Source: JACCXG01 sp963836735 (GTDB taxonomy: Bacteria > Acidobacteriota > Vicinamibacteria > Vicinamibacterales > 2-12-FULL-66-21). From it: DNA of 64,000 bases. The stretch spans positions 124,001 through 188,000 of the forward strand of contig CAWIKP010000031.1 of assembly GCA_963836735.1 (NCBI GenBank), given 5' to 3'. The notes beneath the pieces were generated by a model. It searched no databases and had not been told where the DNA came from. It saw nothing but the letters and a program-made list of their open reading frames with translations. Shown one piece after another: positions 48,512 to 57,893 of this stretch. The stretch's first letter is position 1; the number at the start of each line of letters is the position of its first letter. Position numbers and translations under genes: made by a program.

Positions 48512-49390
48512 ATGACCGACGAATCCGCCACGCCGACCCGTCCACGCCCGTTGACCGTGAAGGCCTTTGGCGTCACTGACACAGGAAAGGTGCGCACACA
48601 CAATGAGGATCAGTTCCTCATCGCCGAGCTCACCAAAGTGATGCGGGTCTGGCAGACGAGTTTGCCGGAACCGAAGCTACAGGTTGGCGAGGAGCGCGCA
48701 CACCTCTTTTTGGTAGCCGACGGTATGGGCGGGCACCGGGCGGGCGAACGGGCGAGCGCTCTCGCCGTCGCCGCGATCGAGCAGTTCACGCTCGATTCGT
48801 TCAGATGGTTTTTCGGATCGGACAGGCAAGAAGAGGACAGAGTTCTCGCGCAGTTCCAGTCGGCGATTCGCCACGCCGATTCTCGCATTCTCGAAGAGGC
48901 CGCGGAGCACCCGGAATTGAGCGGCATGGGGACGACGGTGACGATGGCCTTCCACCTGGGTGCGCAGCTGTGTGTCATCCACGTCGGCGATAGCCGTGCG
49001 TACCTGTACCGAAACGACGAGTTGCACCAGCTCACGGAGGACCACACGCTGGTGGCCGACATGGTGCGCAGCGGAGCCCTTCGGCGTGATGAGGTCGCCG
49101 AGCACGGGCTCCGCCACACCATAACGAACGTGGTTGGCGGCCCCGAGCCTGGGGTTAGAGTCGAAGCCCGCGCGCTCGAAGTGCAGGCTGGAGATCGGTT
49201 ACTGCTGTGTTCCGACGGGTTGACGGAAATGGTGGCGAACGAAGCGATCTCAGCCACTCTGGACGCGGAGCCTGCACCGGAGGCGGCGGCGAAGAAGCTG
49301 CTCGCGCTGGCCAATGATGGCACGGCGAGCGACAACATCACGCTGATTGTCGTACGGTTCGATGCGGCCGATTCTAATGGACTGCATTGA
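48512..49390 (+). CDS. PP2C-family protein serine/threonine phosphatase
   Basis: An intact 292-residue PPM/PP2C domain: GVTDTGKVRTHNEDQFLI, LFLVADGMGGHRAGERAS (two metal Asp), SGMGTTVTMAF, CVIHVGDSRAYLYR, LLLCSDGLTEMV and GTASDNITLIVV. All metal ligands are present. It removes phosphate from Ser/Thr in cytoplasmic proteins, usually opposing Hanks-type kinases, none of which is nearby. An insert after IAELTKVMRVWQT (residues ~45-60) is typical of the bacterial subgroup. Confidence 0.95.
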   Translation: MTDESATPTRPRPLTVKAFGVTDTGKVRTHNEDQFLIAELTKVMRVWQTSLPEPKLQVGEERAHLFLVADGMGGHRAGERASALAVAAIEQFTLDSFRWFFGSDRQEEDRVLAQFQSAIRHADSRILEEAAEHPELSGMGTTVTMAFHLGAQLCVIHVGDSRAYLYRNDELHQLTEDHTLVADMVRSGALRRDEVAEHGLRHTITNVVGGPEPGVRVEARALEVQAGDRLLLCSDGLTEMVANEAISATLDAEPAPEAAAKKLLALANDGTASDNITLIVVRFDAADSNGLH

Positions 49391-49576
49391 TTATTTCGAG
49401 AGTTCTGCGATGCGCCGAGCGGGATCCGCATCCGCCGAGCGACGAACAGCTCGTGCCGTCCTTTCATCTGCGAGTAGCTAGCGTTCTTGATTTTTCACCC
49501 ACAGGTCGTGCTTGGGTCCGGGAGGTACCTACTTGCGCCCACTTCCCCACCAACCCCCTCCCCGCTCCCGCTCATA

Positions 49577-49691
49577 CGCTACCCTGAACAGATCGATGCC
49601 TCTGCCCTCGACGTAACCGAGGTAGAACAGGCGGCTCTCGACTTTCGGCATGATGCGGCGCAGACGAATACCCGACGCATACGTCACTCTG
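49577..49691 (-). pseudogene. fragment resembling an ATP-dependent DNA ligase adenylation domain
   Basis: Minus-strand frame with GIRLRRIMPKVESRLFYLG then YVEGRGIDLFRVAYERE. The pattern V-x-x-R-x-x-Y-x-x-x-V-x-x-R-G-x-D-L-F-x-x-x-x-x-x-D matches a conserved segment of the LigD/ATP-ligase adenylation domain, just before the L-E-G-I-V-x-K motif, which is lost here. Remnant only. Confidence 0.4.
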
Positions 49692-49770
49692 AGGACCGTG
49701 GAGTGACGGGAAAGTCCCAATCCCATGAGCCTGTCGCAATTCGCAAGCCAGCGAATCCCACGCTTTTCCA

Positions 49771-50280
49771 CTACTCGCGAGGTCGTGGTCGGATCCGAGT
49801 CAGTTCGCGGCGCAATGCCGCGACGCATTCGGCATCCGAACCGTGGGGGTTGGCTCCGACTGGTAAGCCGCAGGACGGACAGATCGGCACCGGGTCGACA
49901 TCGCGGCGCCCGGCGCGTGTGATTTTCCGTCGGTCGACGTGCGCACGTTCGATTCGGGGGCGATCCGCTGGGTCCACAGCGGCCATGATGGTCTTCCGCC
50001 AAGACATCGCGGTGGCGCGCATCTCCTCAATCGTCGTGACCACGCGTTCCATCTTGAGGCCCGATGGGTCGTAGAGCCGGACATGGCCGTGGTCCCCCGC
50101 CACCTTCCAGTACTCGCAGCGATGTGTGCCAGCACGCCACACAATCGCCAGGGGCTGAAGTTGGTCCAGTAGCCGGATAGGGTCCTCCTCACTAATCGAC
50201 GAGCTGGTTGGCGCAAAGTGACTGCCGACGAGGGCGTGCCGATTTGCTGGCCTTCTTTGCTGCTGCGCACCACATATCAC
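49771..50280 (-). CDS. zinc-ribbon protein of unknown function, right copy of a duplicated pair
   Basis: LLDQLQPLAIVWRAGTHRCEY, HVRLYDPSGLKMERVVTTIE, CPSCGLP and HGSDAECVAALRREL align along the whole length with 39692-40106. The frame is intact here, whereas the left copy needs a one-base repair. The start codon of the left copy corresponds to ATC (50176-50178) here, so the real start is unclear: GTG 50280, or GTG 50142 inside. Both copies have the same orientation and flank a 10-kb accessory stretch. Confidence 0.6.
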   Translation of the reverse strand: MICGAQQQRRPANRHALVGSHFAPTSSSISEEDPIRLLDQLQPLAIVWRAGTHRCEYWKVAGDHGHVRLYDPSGLKMERVVTTIEEMRATAMSWRKTIMAAVDPADRPRIERAHVDRRKITRAGRRDVDPVPICPSCGLPVGANPHGSDAECVAALRRELTRIRPRPRE

Positions 50281-50455
50281 CTGGGACGCAGCCCTTAGTG
50301 TGACCCCAAGCGAACTTTATTCCGTCGTTCCCAGGGCAGTGGCCGACCCGCCGGCACCCAACTGCCTTCGCCAACCAGGTCCCAGATGACAAGGCGGCAG
50401 CCTCACAGAAAACATCAATAAACTGGGGTGCGGTTGTGGACCTGATCCTCCAGCA

Positions 50456-51817
50456 TCAGGAACTGGAAACTGGGAACTGAGAACTGGAAACCAGCGCATC
50501 GCCATCCACGCTCGCGCTACGGGGCAACCACACGGTGAAGCGAGTGCCCTCCCCTTCGACCGAGCGCACCTCGATTTTCCCGGCGTGCGCTTCGATGATC
50601 TGGCGCGAGATGTAGAGACCCAGGCCGATGCTGCGCCCGCTCGCGCTGGCGTCGGCCCCGCGCTCGAACGGCTCGAACAGTCTGGCCAGGTCGTCGGGTG
50701 AGATCGGTGTGCCCTCGTTGTGCACGTCGATCGTGACGCCGTCCTGGTCGCCGCGGGTGGCGAGGCGCACGACGCTTGCCGGCGGGCTGTGCTGAAAGGC
50801 GTTGCCGAGGAGGTTCCCGATCACTTGCGCGAGCCGATCGGGATCCCAGGTTCCGCGTTCCTCGCCCTCGTGGACGAACGTGCCCTTGCGCGAGGGCTGG
50901 GTCAGGAGCACTTCGTCGAACACCTGACGAGCAATCTCGCGGATGCTGGCGGGCTTCGGGCTCACCGGAATGCGCCCCGTCACCCTGGCCTGGGTGAAAT
51001 CCAGGAAGTCCTGAATCAACCGCACCGCCCGATCCGAGGACGACACGATCCGGTTCACGATCCGCACGCTCTGCTCGTCCAGCCGACCGCGCTTGAGCAG
51101 CAATGTGGTGGCGATGCCGATCGCGTTCATCGGATTCCGGAGATCGTGGCTGACGATGCCGACCAGCTGCTTGTCGAACTCGGCCAGGCGGTGCAGCTCG
51201 TCGCGCACGGCCTCCGCTTCGGCGCGGGCCGCCCGCTCCCGCTCGAACAGCGCGGCGTGCTCGGCTTCCTGGATCTTCTGCCGGGCAATCTCGGTCTGAA
51301 GCGATTGGTTGGTCTCCTGCACTTCGCGGGCGCGTTCGAGGACTCCGGCCTCCATCTGAGTCGTGTCGCCGGCCGGCGTCGGCGCAGGATGGGACGCCGC
51401 CTTGCGCAGGCGCTGCAACTCGGTGACGTCCACGGTGTGCTGGAGGATGCAGGCGACTTCGCCGCGTTCATCGTGGATCGGCGTGTGCGTCGCGCTCCAG
51501 AAACGATCCTCGACCCGGCCGTCGCCATCCGCGGCCCGGGGCACTCGATACCTGATGAAAGCAATCACGTCCGACTGGCCGGTCGCGAGAACGCGCTCGA
51601 GCGACTGCCGGAGCAGCGTGGCACTCTCGTTGCCCGGATCCGCCGGGTCGTGGGGAAACTCGTCGAACAGGTTCCGGCCGATGAGCTCTTCCAGCCGCTT
51701 GCCGGTGACCTGCAGGTACGCGTCGTTCGCAGCCACGAACCGCAGCTGCCGGTCGAGCACCATGTACGAATTCGGCGAGTGCTGAAAGAGAGCCCGGAAG
51801 TCGACAGCGGGAGGCAT
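50456..51817 (-). CDS. PAS-domain sensor histidine kinase
   Basis: An intact 453-residue soluble kinase. PAS domain at ~5-130 (LFQHSPNSYMVLDRQLRFVAA, FWSATHTPIHDERGEVACI), coiled coil at ~150-205, HisKA with the phospho-His in GIVSHDLRNPMNAI, and HATPase with the N box LAQVIGNLLGNAFQHS, G1 and G2 (GRSIGLGLYI). No membrane helix, so it senses an internal signal. No regulator is next to it. The C-terminal tail (SSSQFPVSSS) is translated from the AACTGGAAACTGG repeat. Confidence 0.95.
   Translation of the reverse strand: MPPAVDFRALFQHSPNSYMVLDRQLRFVAANDAYLQVTGKRLEELIGRNLFDEFPHDPADPGNESATLLRQSLERVLATGQSDVIAFIRYRVPRAADGDGRVEDRFWSATHTPIHDERGEVACILQHTVDVTELQRLRKAASHPAPTPAGDTTQMEAGVLERAREVQETNQSLQTEIARQKIQEAEHAALFERERAARAEAEAVRDELHRLAEFDKQLVGIVSHDLRNPMNAIGIATTLLLKRGRLDEQSVRIVNRIVSSSDRAVRLIQDFLDFTQARVTGRIPVSPKPASIREIARQVFDEVLLTQPSRKGTFVHEGEERGTWDPDRLAQVIGNLLGNAFQHSPPASVVRLATRGDQDGVTIDVHNEGTPISPDDLARLFEPFERGADASASGRSIGLGLYISRQIIEAHAGKIEVRSVEGEGTRFTVWLPRSASVDGDALVSSSQFPVSSS
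50461..50494. repeat. AACTGGAAACTGG-type repeat within the kinase 3' end
   Basis: Four degenerate AACTGG units forming the last codons of the histidine kinase gene. Confidence 0.7.
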
Positions 51818-51831
51818 GCCCTGGGTTCAAG

Positions 51832-51908
51832 CTTACCAGTTGCCAGTTGCCAGTTCCCAGTTACCAGCGAAGGACAAGTCTCAACTGGAAACTGGAAACT
51901 GGCTACTG
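51832..51908. repeat. inverted repeat of CCAGTTGCCAGTT units between recQ and the kinase gene
   Basis: Left arm 51832-51867 and right arm 51883-51908 are complementary degenerate AACTGG/CCAGTT runs. The right arm includes the TAG stop of recQ (51903-51905). Confidence 0.8.
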
Positions 51909-53718
51909 AGCATTGACTATCGCTTTCACGAACGCCTCACCGAGATCCTCGGCCTTGCGGGCGCCGACGCCGCGGACACTGAGCAGCGCGGAAACGGATT
52001 GAGGTTTCAGCCGGGCCATTTCGCGCAACGTGGTGTCGTGAAAGATGACGTAAGGAGGCACGCCGCGCGAGCGCGCGATGTCGAGCCGCAGCGCGCGGAG
52101 CCGCTCGAACAGATCGCGATCGACGTCCTGCCAGGATTCGGTCTCGATCGCGGCGCGCCGGGGCGTTTCGCCGCGAACCGGGCGACGCTGACGCGCGAGC
52201 GCGAGGCCCGGCGCCGCCACGGGATCTTTCAGCAGCGCGACGCCGCTCTCCGTGAGCGTCAGCACGGGATACTCGTCGTCGGTTTGACGAAGCAGGCGAT
52301 GGGCGATGAGCTGCTCGATGTAGCCGCGAATCTCCGGGATCGACGCGTCGCGGAGCAGGCCGAACGTGGTCAGGGTGCTGTGGCTCCGCGCCATCACCTG
52401 CTCGGTTTCAGCGCCACGGAGCACGTTGGTCACATGCGCGGCGCCGAATCGCTGTCCGACGCGCGCCACGCACGACAGCACTTTCCTGGCAAGGAGAGCC
52501 GGGTCAGGCACGGCTTCGAGCTCGTCGAGACAGAAATCGCAGGCACCGCAGTTCGGCCGCGCATCGGCCTCTCCGAAGTACGCGAGCAGGTGCTTGTGCC
52601 GGCAGCCAACCGCGGCGGCGTATCGCTCCATGTCGCGCAGCAACCCGCGGCGCGCGGCGGTCAGCTCGCCGTTGCGTTCCAGCATGACCCGCCACTTCAG
52701 GAAGTCGGCGCTCGAATAAATCAGCACGCACTCGGCTTCGAGGCCATCGCGTCCGGCCCGCCCGGACTCCTGCTGATAGTGCTCGAGCGACTGGGGGGCG
52801 CCGGCATGGACGACGAACCGCACGTCGGAGCGGTCGATGCCCATCCCGAAGGCGACGGTCGCCACCACGACGTCGGCATGCTCGTCGAGGAACGCGTCCT
52901 GATTCCGGGCCCGCTCCGCATCTGCGAGACCGGCATGGTACGGCCGCGCCTTCACGCCGGTTTCGCAGAGCCAGGCCGCGAGCGCATCGACCTCCCGCCG
53001 CGACGTGCAGTAGACGATCCCGGCGTGGCCGCGGTGACGCCCGAGCACATCCAGCAGTTGCCGTTTGAGCTGCGCGCGGCCGAGCACGCGATACACCAGG
53101 TTGGGCCGGTCGAACGAGCCGACCAGCTCAATCGGGCCGCGCAAGGCCAGCTGCGCGGCGATATCCTGCCGCACGCGCGCGGTCGCGGTCGCGGTGTAGG
53201 CGTGGAGGCTGACGCCCGGAAACGCATCGCGCAGCCGCGCCAGCTGCCGGTCACTCAGGTCGGAAGTCGTGTCCCCACTGGCTGATGCAATGCGCCTCGT
53301 CTACCGCGATGAAGCTGATGTTCGACGTGCCGAGCTGCGTGAGGAAGGATTCGCTGCCCTCGCCGGCCAGCCGCTCGGGGGACACGTAGAGCAGGCGATA
53401 ACGCCCCTCGCGAACACCGCGCATCACGGCCGCACGCTCATCCGCCGGCAGCGCGCTGTTGAAGCAGGCAGCGGGTACGCCATTCGCGGTGAGGCCGTCC
53501 ACCTGATCTTTCATCAACGAGATCAAGGGAGAGACGACGAGGGCAAGGCCGGGATGGACCAGCGCCGGCGCCTGGAAACAGAGCGACTTGCCGCCGCCGG
53601 TCGGCAATACGACAACCGAGTCGCGATGGGCCAGGATGGCGTCCATCGCGTCGCGCTGGAGCGGCCGGAACGCCGAGTACCCCCAGTAGCGCCCGAGGAC
53701 CTCGAGCAGCTGGTCCAC
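51903..53718 (-). CDS. recQ: RecQ-type ATP-dependent DNA helicase, one frameshift
   Basis: GTG 53718 gives VDQLLEVLGRYWGYSAFRPL. Walker A LPTGGGKSLCFQ, DEAH box VDEAHCISQWGHDFR, then a repair near 53255, then VYCTSRREVDALA, GMGIDRSDVRFVVHAGAPQS and QQESGRAGRDG. The zinc site CRHKHLLAYF...CGACDFC is followed by a winged-helix RQC domain and a C-terminal HRDC domain (LFERLRALRLDIARSRGVPP), ~605 residues. It unwinds DNA 3' to 5' in repair and recombination. Its stop codon lies inside an intergenic repeat. Confidence 0.94.
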
Positions 53719-53720
53719 TC

Positions 53721-54007
53721 CTAGACGCCTTCCAGGATCAGCAGGGTGCCTTCCGACGTGGCCTGGCGGATCCGCTTCGCCTCGGAGTATCGGGAGAGTT
53801 CCACCACTCGCGCGCCGCGGCGACCGATGGGAACTCGACCAGCACGAGCCGGGCCGGATGCCAGTCGCCTTCGAGCACCTCAATACCGCCACCCCGCGCG
53901 ATGAAGCGGCCGCCGTATTTCTCCAGCGTCGGCGTGACCAGCCGCCGGTAGTCCTGGTACCGGACAGGATCTTTCACGGTGACGTTCGCCACTACGTAGG
54001 CACTCAT
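53721..54007 (-). CDS. DUF1330 family protein, one frameshift
   Basis: MSAYVVANVTVKDPVRYQDY, LEKYGGRFIARGGGIEVLEG and LVLVEFPSVAAAREWWNSP are the DUF1330 pattern (dimeric alpha-beta barrel). A repair near 53800 restores the tail to LILEGV and TAG 53721, ~95 residues. Function of the family is unknown. It ends 3 bases before the recQ start, so the two may be co-transcribed. Confidence 0.87.
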
Positions 54008-54018
54008 GGTTCAGGAGT

Positions 54019-54792
54019 TCAGAGGTTCACGGGTTGAACAACCAGGCTGCAGCATGTCACCGCTCCTTCCGCCTTTGCCAGTTCGGAGACATCCAGCGTG
54101 AGCACCCGCGCCGCCGATGACAGCCGCGCGTTCGTGCGCGGGTGGGCCGACGGGCATATCACAGTGTCGCCGATGCGCAGCACGTTCGCGGCCGCCGGCT
54201 CAGAGGGATCGACCTCTATGATCGCGTGATCCGGGAACATCTGGCCATTGACCCATTCAGGGTTGATCACGACGACCTCGGGAGCGACTTCGGTGACGGC
54301 GGACTTCAAATGCAAACAGCCGTCCACCTTGACCGTGCGGACGTCGTAGCCGTGCGGCGAAACGAAATCGGCCAGTTGCCGCACTCCGGCGCTGTTCGTG
54401 CGCGTGCCCAGGCCGACGTAGAGCACACGTCCGAGCCGCAGCACGTCGCCGCCATCGAGCGTGGCGGGTTCGGAGAGGAACTGCAGATGACGAAAAGCGC
54501 CCAGCGTTGCCGCGACGGCGGCGGTTTCCGGCCGCCGCGAGGCTGCGCCCGGCCGGGTGATGACGGCGATCTCATCGAGCACGATCGCGGTGTCTTCGAC
54601 GAACACGGAGTCCGGCAGCGCGTCGGCCGCCGCAACCTGCACGATCTCACACCCGAGCGCGGCGAGCGTCCGCTCGTACTCGGCATGCTGTGCGCGGGCA
54701 ACCGTGAGGTTGATGGGGACGCGGTGAAGATGCGTGAGCTCGCAGTCCGTCAAAGACTCGGGCACTGGCCTGGTGACGGCGACAGGACGCAT
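54019..54792 (-). CDS. dimethylarginine dimethylaminohydrolase / amidinotransferase-type hydrolase
   Basis: An intact ~257-residue pentein-fold enzyme. FVEDTAIVLD, LDGGDVLRLG, the His in GCLHLKSAVT, and the nucleophile in AEGAVTCCSLVV match DDAH. It would hydrolyse methylated arginine (or a related guanidino compound) to citrulline. The ATG at 54792 is chosen; a GTG at 54831 extends the frame by 13 poorly conserved residues. Co-directional with DUF1330. Confidence 0.9.
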   Translation of the reverse strand: MRPVAVTRPVPESLTDCELTHLHRVPINLTVARAQHAEYERTLAALGCEIVQVAAADALPDSVFVEDTAIVLDEIAVITRPGAASRRPETAAVAATLGAFRHLQFLSEPATLDGGDVLRLGRVLYVGLGTRTNSAGVRQLADFVSPHGYDVRTVKVDGCLHLKSAVTEVAPEVVVINPEWVNGQMFPDHAIIEVDPSEPAAANVLRIGDTVICPSAHPRTNARLSSAARVLTLDVSELAKAEGAVTCCSLVVQPVNL

Positions 54793-54916
54793 GGTCGCAG
54801 GCTGAACATTCAAAACATTTACAGGAGGCACAGAGTTCAGGAGACACGAAATGTTTCCTTATGAACTCCTGATCTCCTCACCTCCGGTAAAAAACACACT
54901 CCGGCAAAACCATGCG

Positions 54917-56311
54917 CTAGTGAATGCCACCCGACTCGCCTGAGAGTTCCTTGACGACGTCCCCGAGCACACCCTTCGCATCCCCGAACACCATCAGCGT
55001 GTTGTCGGCGTAGTAGAGCTCGTTCTCGATGCCCGCGAACCCGGGGTTCATCGAGCGCTTGATGGCGATGCAGGCCTTGGCCTTGTCGGCATCGATGATC
55101 GGCATGCCGAAAATCGGGCTCGACTTGTCGTGACGCGCGGCCGGGTTCACCACGTCGTTGGCGCCGACGACAAGGACGACGTCGGTCTGCGGCAGATCGT
55201 GGTTGATATCCTCCATCTCCACGAGCGAGTCGTAGGGCAGCTCCGCTTCGGCCAGGAGCACGTTCATGTGGCCGGGCATGCGGCCGGCGACCGGATGGAT
55301 CGCAAACTTCACGTCCACGCCACGCTTCGTCAGCTGGTCGTAGATCTCGCGCACCCGGTGCTGCGCCTGGGCCACGGCCATCCCGTACCCAGGGACGACT
55401 ACCACTGACCCGGCGTTCTCGAGCAGATCCGCCGCGTCGCGGGGCGTGCCGCTCTTGGCCGTCTTCGCTTCACCGGCAGCCCCGGCCGCCTGCACCTGGC
55501 CGAAGGCCCCGAACAGCACGTTGGTGAACGACCGGTTCATCGCCTTGCACATGATGATCGACAGGATCAAGCCCGACGATCCGTCGAGTGCGCCGGCGAC
55601 GATCAGGACCTTGTTCTCGAGCACGAAGCCCATCGCCACAGCCGAGAGGCCGGCATACGAGTTGAGCAGCGAGATCACCGTCGGCATGTCGGCGCCGCCG
55701 ATCGGGATGATCAGCAGCACGCCGAAGACCAGCGAGAGCAGCAGGATGACGGCGAACAGCCACCACTGCTCAGGCCTGACCACGAGATAGACGGCGGAGA
55801 CGACGGCGATCGCGAGCAGGCCCAGGTTGATGACGTTCTGGCCCTTGTAGGTAATCGGCCGCGTCGGGATCACCTCCTGCAGCTTGCCCGCCGCCATGAG
55901 GCTGCCGGTGAACGTCAGGCCGCCCAGAATCACTTCCGTCGCGAGCGCGCCGGTCCGGAAGGGCGTCAACTCGTGGCCAGTGCCGGACACTCCGAGGAAG
56001 TATTCGGCCGTGCCGACGAGCGCCGCGGCCAGGCCGCCGAACGCATGCGACAACGCCGTCCGCTGCGGGACCGCGGTCAGCGGCACCCGCGACAGCGGCA
56101 CGCCGATGACCGTCCCGACAATCATCGCGATGACGATCGGACCGTAGCCAAGGCCAGGGTGCAGCAGCGTGCCGATGATCGCGGCGGCCATCCCCGCGAC
56201 GCCCGCGGCCACACCGCGGCGCGCGGTCGAGGGATGATTGAGCCAGCGCAGCGACAGAATGAAGAGCGTCGCCGCGATCAGGTAGCTGGCCTGGATGAGG
56301 TGCTCCGCCAT
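54917..56311 (-). CDS. pntB: NAD(P) transhydrogenase subunit beta
   Basis: An intact 464-residue protein. About nine membrane helices precede domain III, which starts near SVVVVPGYGMAVAQAQHRVREI and carries the NADP loop; then LAEAELPYDSLVEMEDINHD, VVLVVGANDVVNPAARHD and the end LMVFGDAKGVLGDVVKEL. It uses proton motive force to reduce NADP+ with NADH. It shares bases with the pntAb stop (TAATG overlap). Confidence 0.97.
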   Translation of the reverse strand: MAEHLIQASYLIAATLFILSLRWLNHPSTARRGVAAGVAGMAAAIIGTLLHPGLGYGPIVIAMIVGTVIGVPLSRVPLTAVPQRTALSHAFGGLAAALVGTAEYFLGVSGTGHELTPFRTGALATEVILGGLTFTGSLMAAGKLQEVIPTRPITYKGQNVINLGLLAIAVVSAVYLVVRPEQWWLFAVILLLSLVFGVLLIIPIGGADMPTVISLLNSYAGLSAVAMGFVLENKVLIVAGALDGSSGLILSIIMCKAMNRSFTNVLFGAFGQVQAAGAAGEAKTAKSGTPRDAADLLENAGSVVVVPGYGMAVAQAQHRVREIYDQLTKRGVDVKFAIHPVAGRMPGHMNVLLAEAELPYDSLVEMEDINHDLPQTDVVLVVGANDVVNPAARHDKSSPIFGMPIIDADKAKACIAIKRSMNPGFAGIENELYYADNTLMVFGDAKGVLGDVVKELSGESGGIH

Positions 56312-56601
56312 TACTTGCGACCTCTTTCGCGGAACATCTTCAGCATGCGGTCGGTAATCAGGAAACCGCTGACGATGTTCGTCATGGAGGCCGCGACGGC
56401 GACCGTGCCGAGAATGGTGGAGAACGTCGTACGCTGTTCACCGGCGATGATGATCGACCCGACGACCGCGATGGCTGAGATCGCATTGGTCAGGGACATC
56501 AACGGCGTGTGCAGCAGCCGCGAGACGTTCTGGATCACCTGGAAGCCGACGAACGTCGCCAGAACGAACACAAACGCCATGGACCACAAGTCTGCCTGCA
56601 T
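56311..56601 (-). CDS. pntAb: NAD(P) transhydrogenase subunit alpha, membrane part (PntAb)
   Basis: ATG 56601 after GGAG, 96 residues with three membrane helices (WSMAFVFVLATFVGFQVI, ISAIAVVGSIIIAG, TVAVAASMTNIVSGFL). This is the small membrane subunit of the three-subunit transhydrogenase. The soluble NAD-binding PntAa should precede it but is not here: a divergent gene starts 43 bases upstream. PntAa must be elsewhere or lost. Confidence 0.94.
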   Translation of the reverse strand: MQADLWSMAFVFVLATFVGFQVIQNVSRLLHTPLMSLTNAISAIAVVGSIIIAGEQRTTFSTILGTVAVAASMTNIVSGFLITDRMLKMFRERGRK

Positions 56602-56643
56602 GAGATCTCCGAGTAGCAGCGGCGATTGTAGTTCAGGATACTC

Positions 56644-57663
56644 GTGCGCCGGAACGAACCTGACGTGCTGATCGAAACGCCTGACGGCCTGTTCTGCCCT
56701 GCCGGGGACTTCTTCATCGATCCGTGGAACCCGGTCGCGCGCGCCCTGATCACCCATGCGCACGGCGATCACGCGCGCCCTGGCAGTGCCGCCTACCTGT
56801 GCGCCGCGCCCGGCGCCGGGCTGCTGCGGCGCCGGCTGGGATCGGACGTGCCGATCGAGCCGGTCCCCTACGGCCGGCGGCTGCGCCTCGGAGGCGTCAC
56901 CGTCAGCTTCCATCCCGCCGGGCACGTGCTTGGCTCGGCGCAGATCCGCGTCGAGGGTGAAGATGGCGTCTGGGTCGCGGCCGGCGACTACAAGCGTGCG
57001 GCAGATCCGACCTGTGCAGCGTTCGAGCCGATCCGGTGCGACACGTTCATCACCGAGTCCACCTTCGGCCTGCCCATCTACCGCTGGGACACCACCGACA
57101 GTGTGATGGCAGACATCGCCGGCTGGTGGCAGTCGAATGCGGCTGACGGCAAGTCGTCGGTGCTGTTCTGTTACACGATCGGCAAGGCACAGCGCGTGCT
57201 CGCCGAGCTCGCGAGGCATACCGATCGACCGGCGTTCGTTCACGGCATGATGCTGCCGATGATCGAGGCCTATCGGAACGAGGGCGTGGACCTGCTACCG
57301 GTGAAATCCGCCACCGACCAACCGCGCGGCACGTCCTTCGCCGGCGAGCTGATCCTCGCCCCGCTCCCCGCGCGCGGTACGCCATGGATGCGCCGGCTCG
57401 GTACCCATTCCGACGCGTTCGCCTCCGGCCTGATGCGCGTGCGCGGCGTCCGCCGCCAGCGCGCGTTCGACCGCGGGTTCGTGCTCTCCGATCACGCCGA
57501 CTGGCCGGCGATCCTGCGGACAATCGAAGAGACCGGCGCGGGCCGGATTCTCGCGACCCACGGCCATGCCGAACCGCTGTCGCGGTTTCTGCGCGAGCAG
57601 GGACGCGAGGCTGGGGTCGATTCGGACGGCTTGGGAAGGGGAAGGCGAGCAGACGGGATGTGA
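56644..57663 (+). CDS. ligase-associated DNA exonuclease (metallo-beta-lactamase fold)
   Basis: MRRNEPDVLIETPDGLFCPA, then the metal motif THAHGDHARPG, HPAGHVLGSAQI, GDYKRA, TFITESTFGLPIYRW and LSDHADWPAIL. These are the beta-CASP/MBL blocks of the exonuclease found with a bacterial ATP-dependent ligase. It would trim DNA ends for repair. The last ~14 residues look out of frame; the alternative frame near 57615 reads IRTAWEGEGEQ, the usual family tail. The ligase follows at 57894; the Lhr-like helicase that often completes the cluster is absent. Confidence 0.92.
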   Translation: MRRNEPDVLIETPDGLFCPAGDFFIDPWNPVARALITHAHGDHARPGSAAYLCAAPGAGLLRRRLGSDVPIEPVPYGRRLRLGGVTVSFHPAGHVLGSAQIRVEGEDGVWVAAGDYKRAADPTCAAFEPIRCDTFITESTFGLPIYRWDTTDSVMADIAGWWQSNAADGKSSVLFCYTIGKAQRVLAELARHTDRPAFVHGMMLPMIEAYRNEGVDLLPVKSATDQPRGTSFAGELILAPLPARGTPWMRRLGTHSDAFASGLMRVRGVRRQRAFDRGFVLSDHADWPAILRTIEETGAGRILATHGHAEPLSRFLREQGREAGVDSDGLGRGRRADGM

Positions 57664-57893
57664 CGTTGGCTACGTCAGACTCCCGGGCTGCCACGACTCC
57701 TCGCAACTCCCCACTGCAGAGTCCAAGCGCTTCGTAGCCTCGTTCGGCGATCGAAAAGCGTGACCAACAAGCCTTAGTTACCGGCGCGATCGTCGCCGCT
57801 GGCAGGGTACGGAGCGACGTCCCCTTGGCGAGTCGGGAGTGGAGGTTGCGCGAGCACTTGAGAATGTTGACAGAGTTAGATCCGACAGCCGCC

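Noticed and set aside
39600..50460. Phage or integrative element with an integrase
   Set aside because: No integrase, phage structural gene or tRNA attachment site was found; only remnants and direct repeats are seen.
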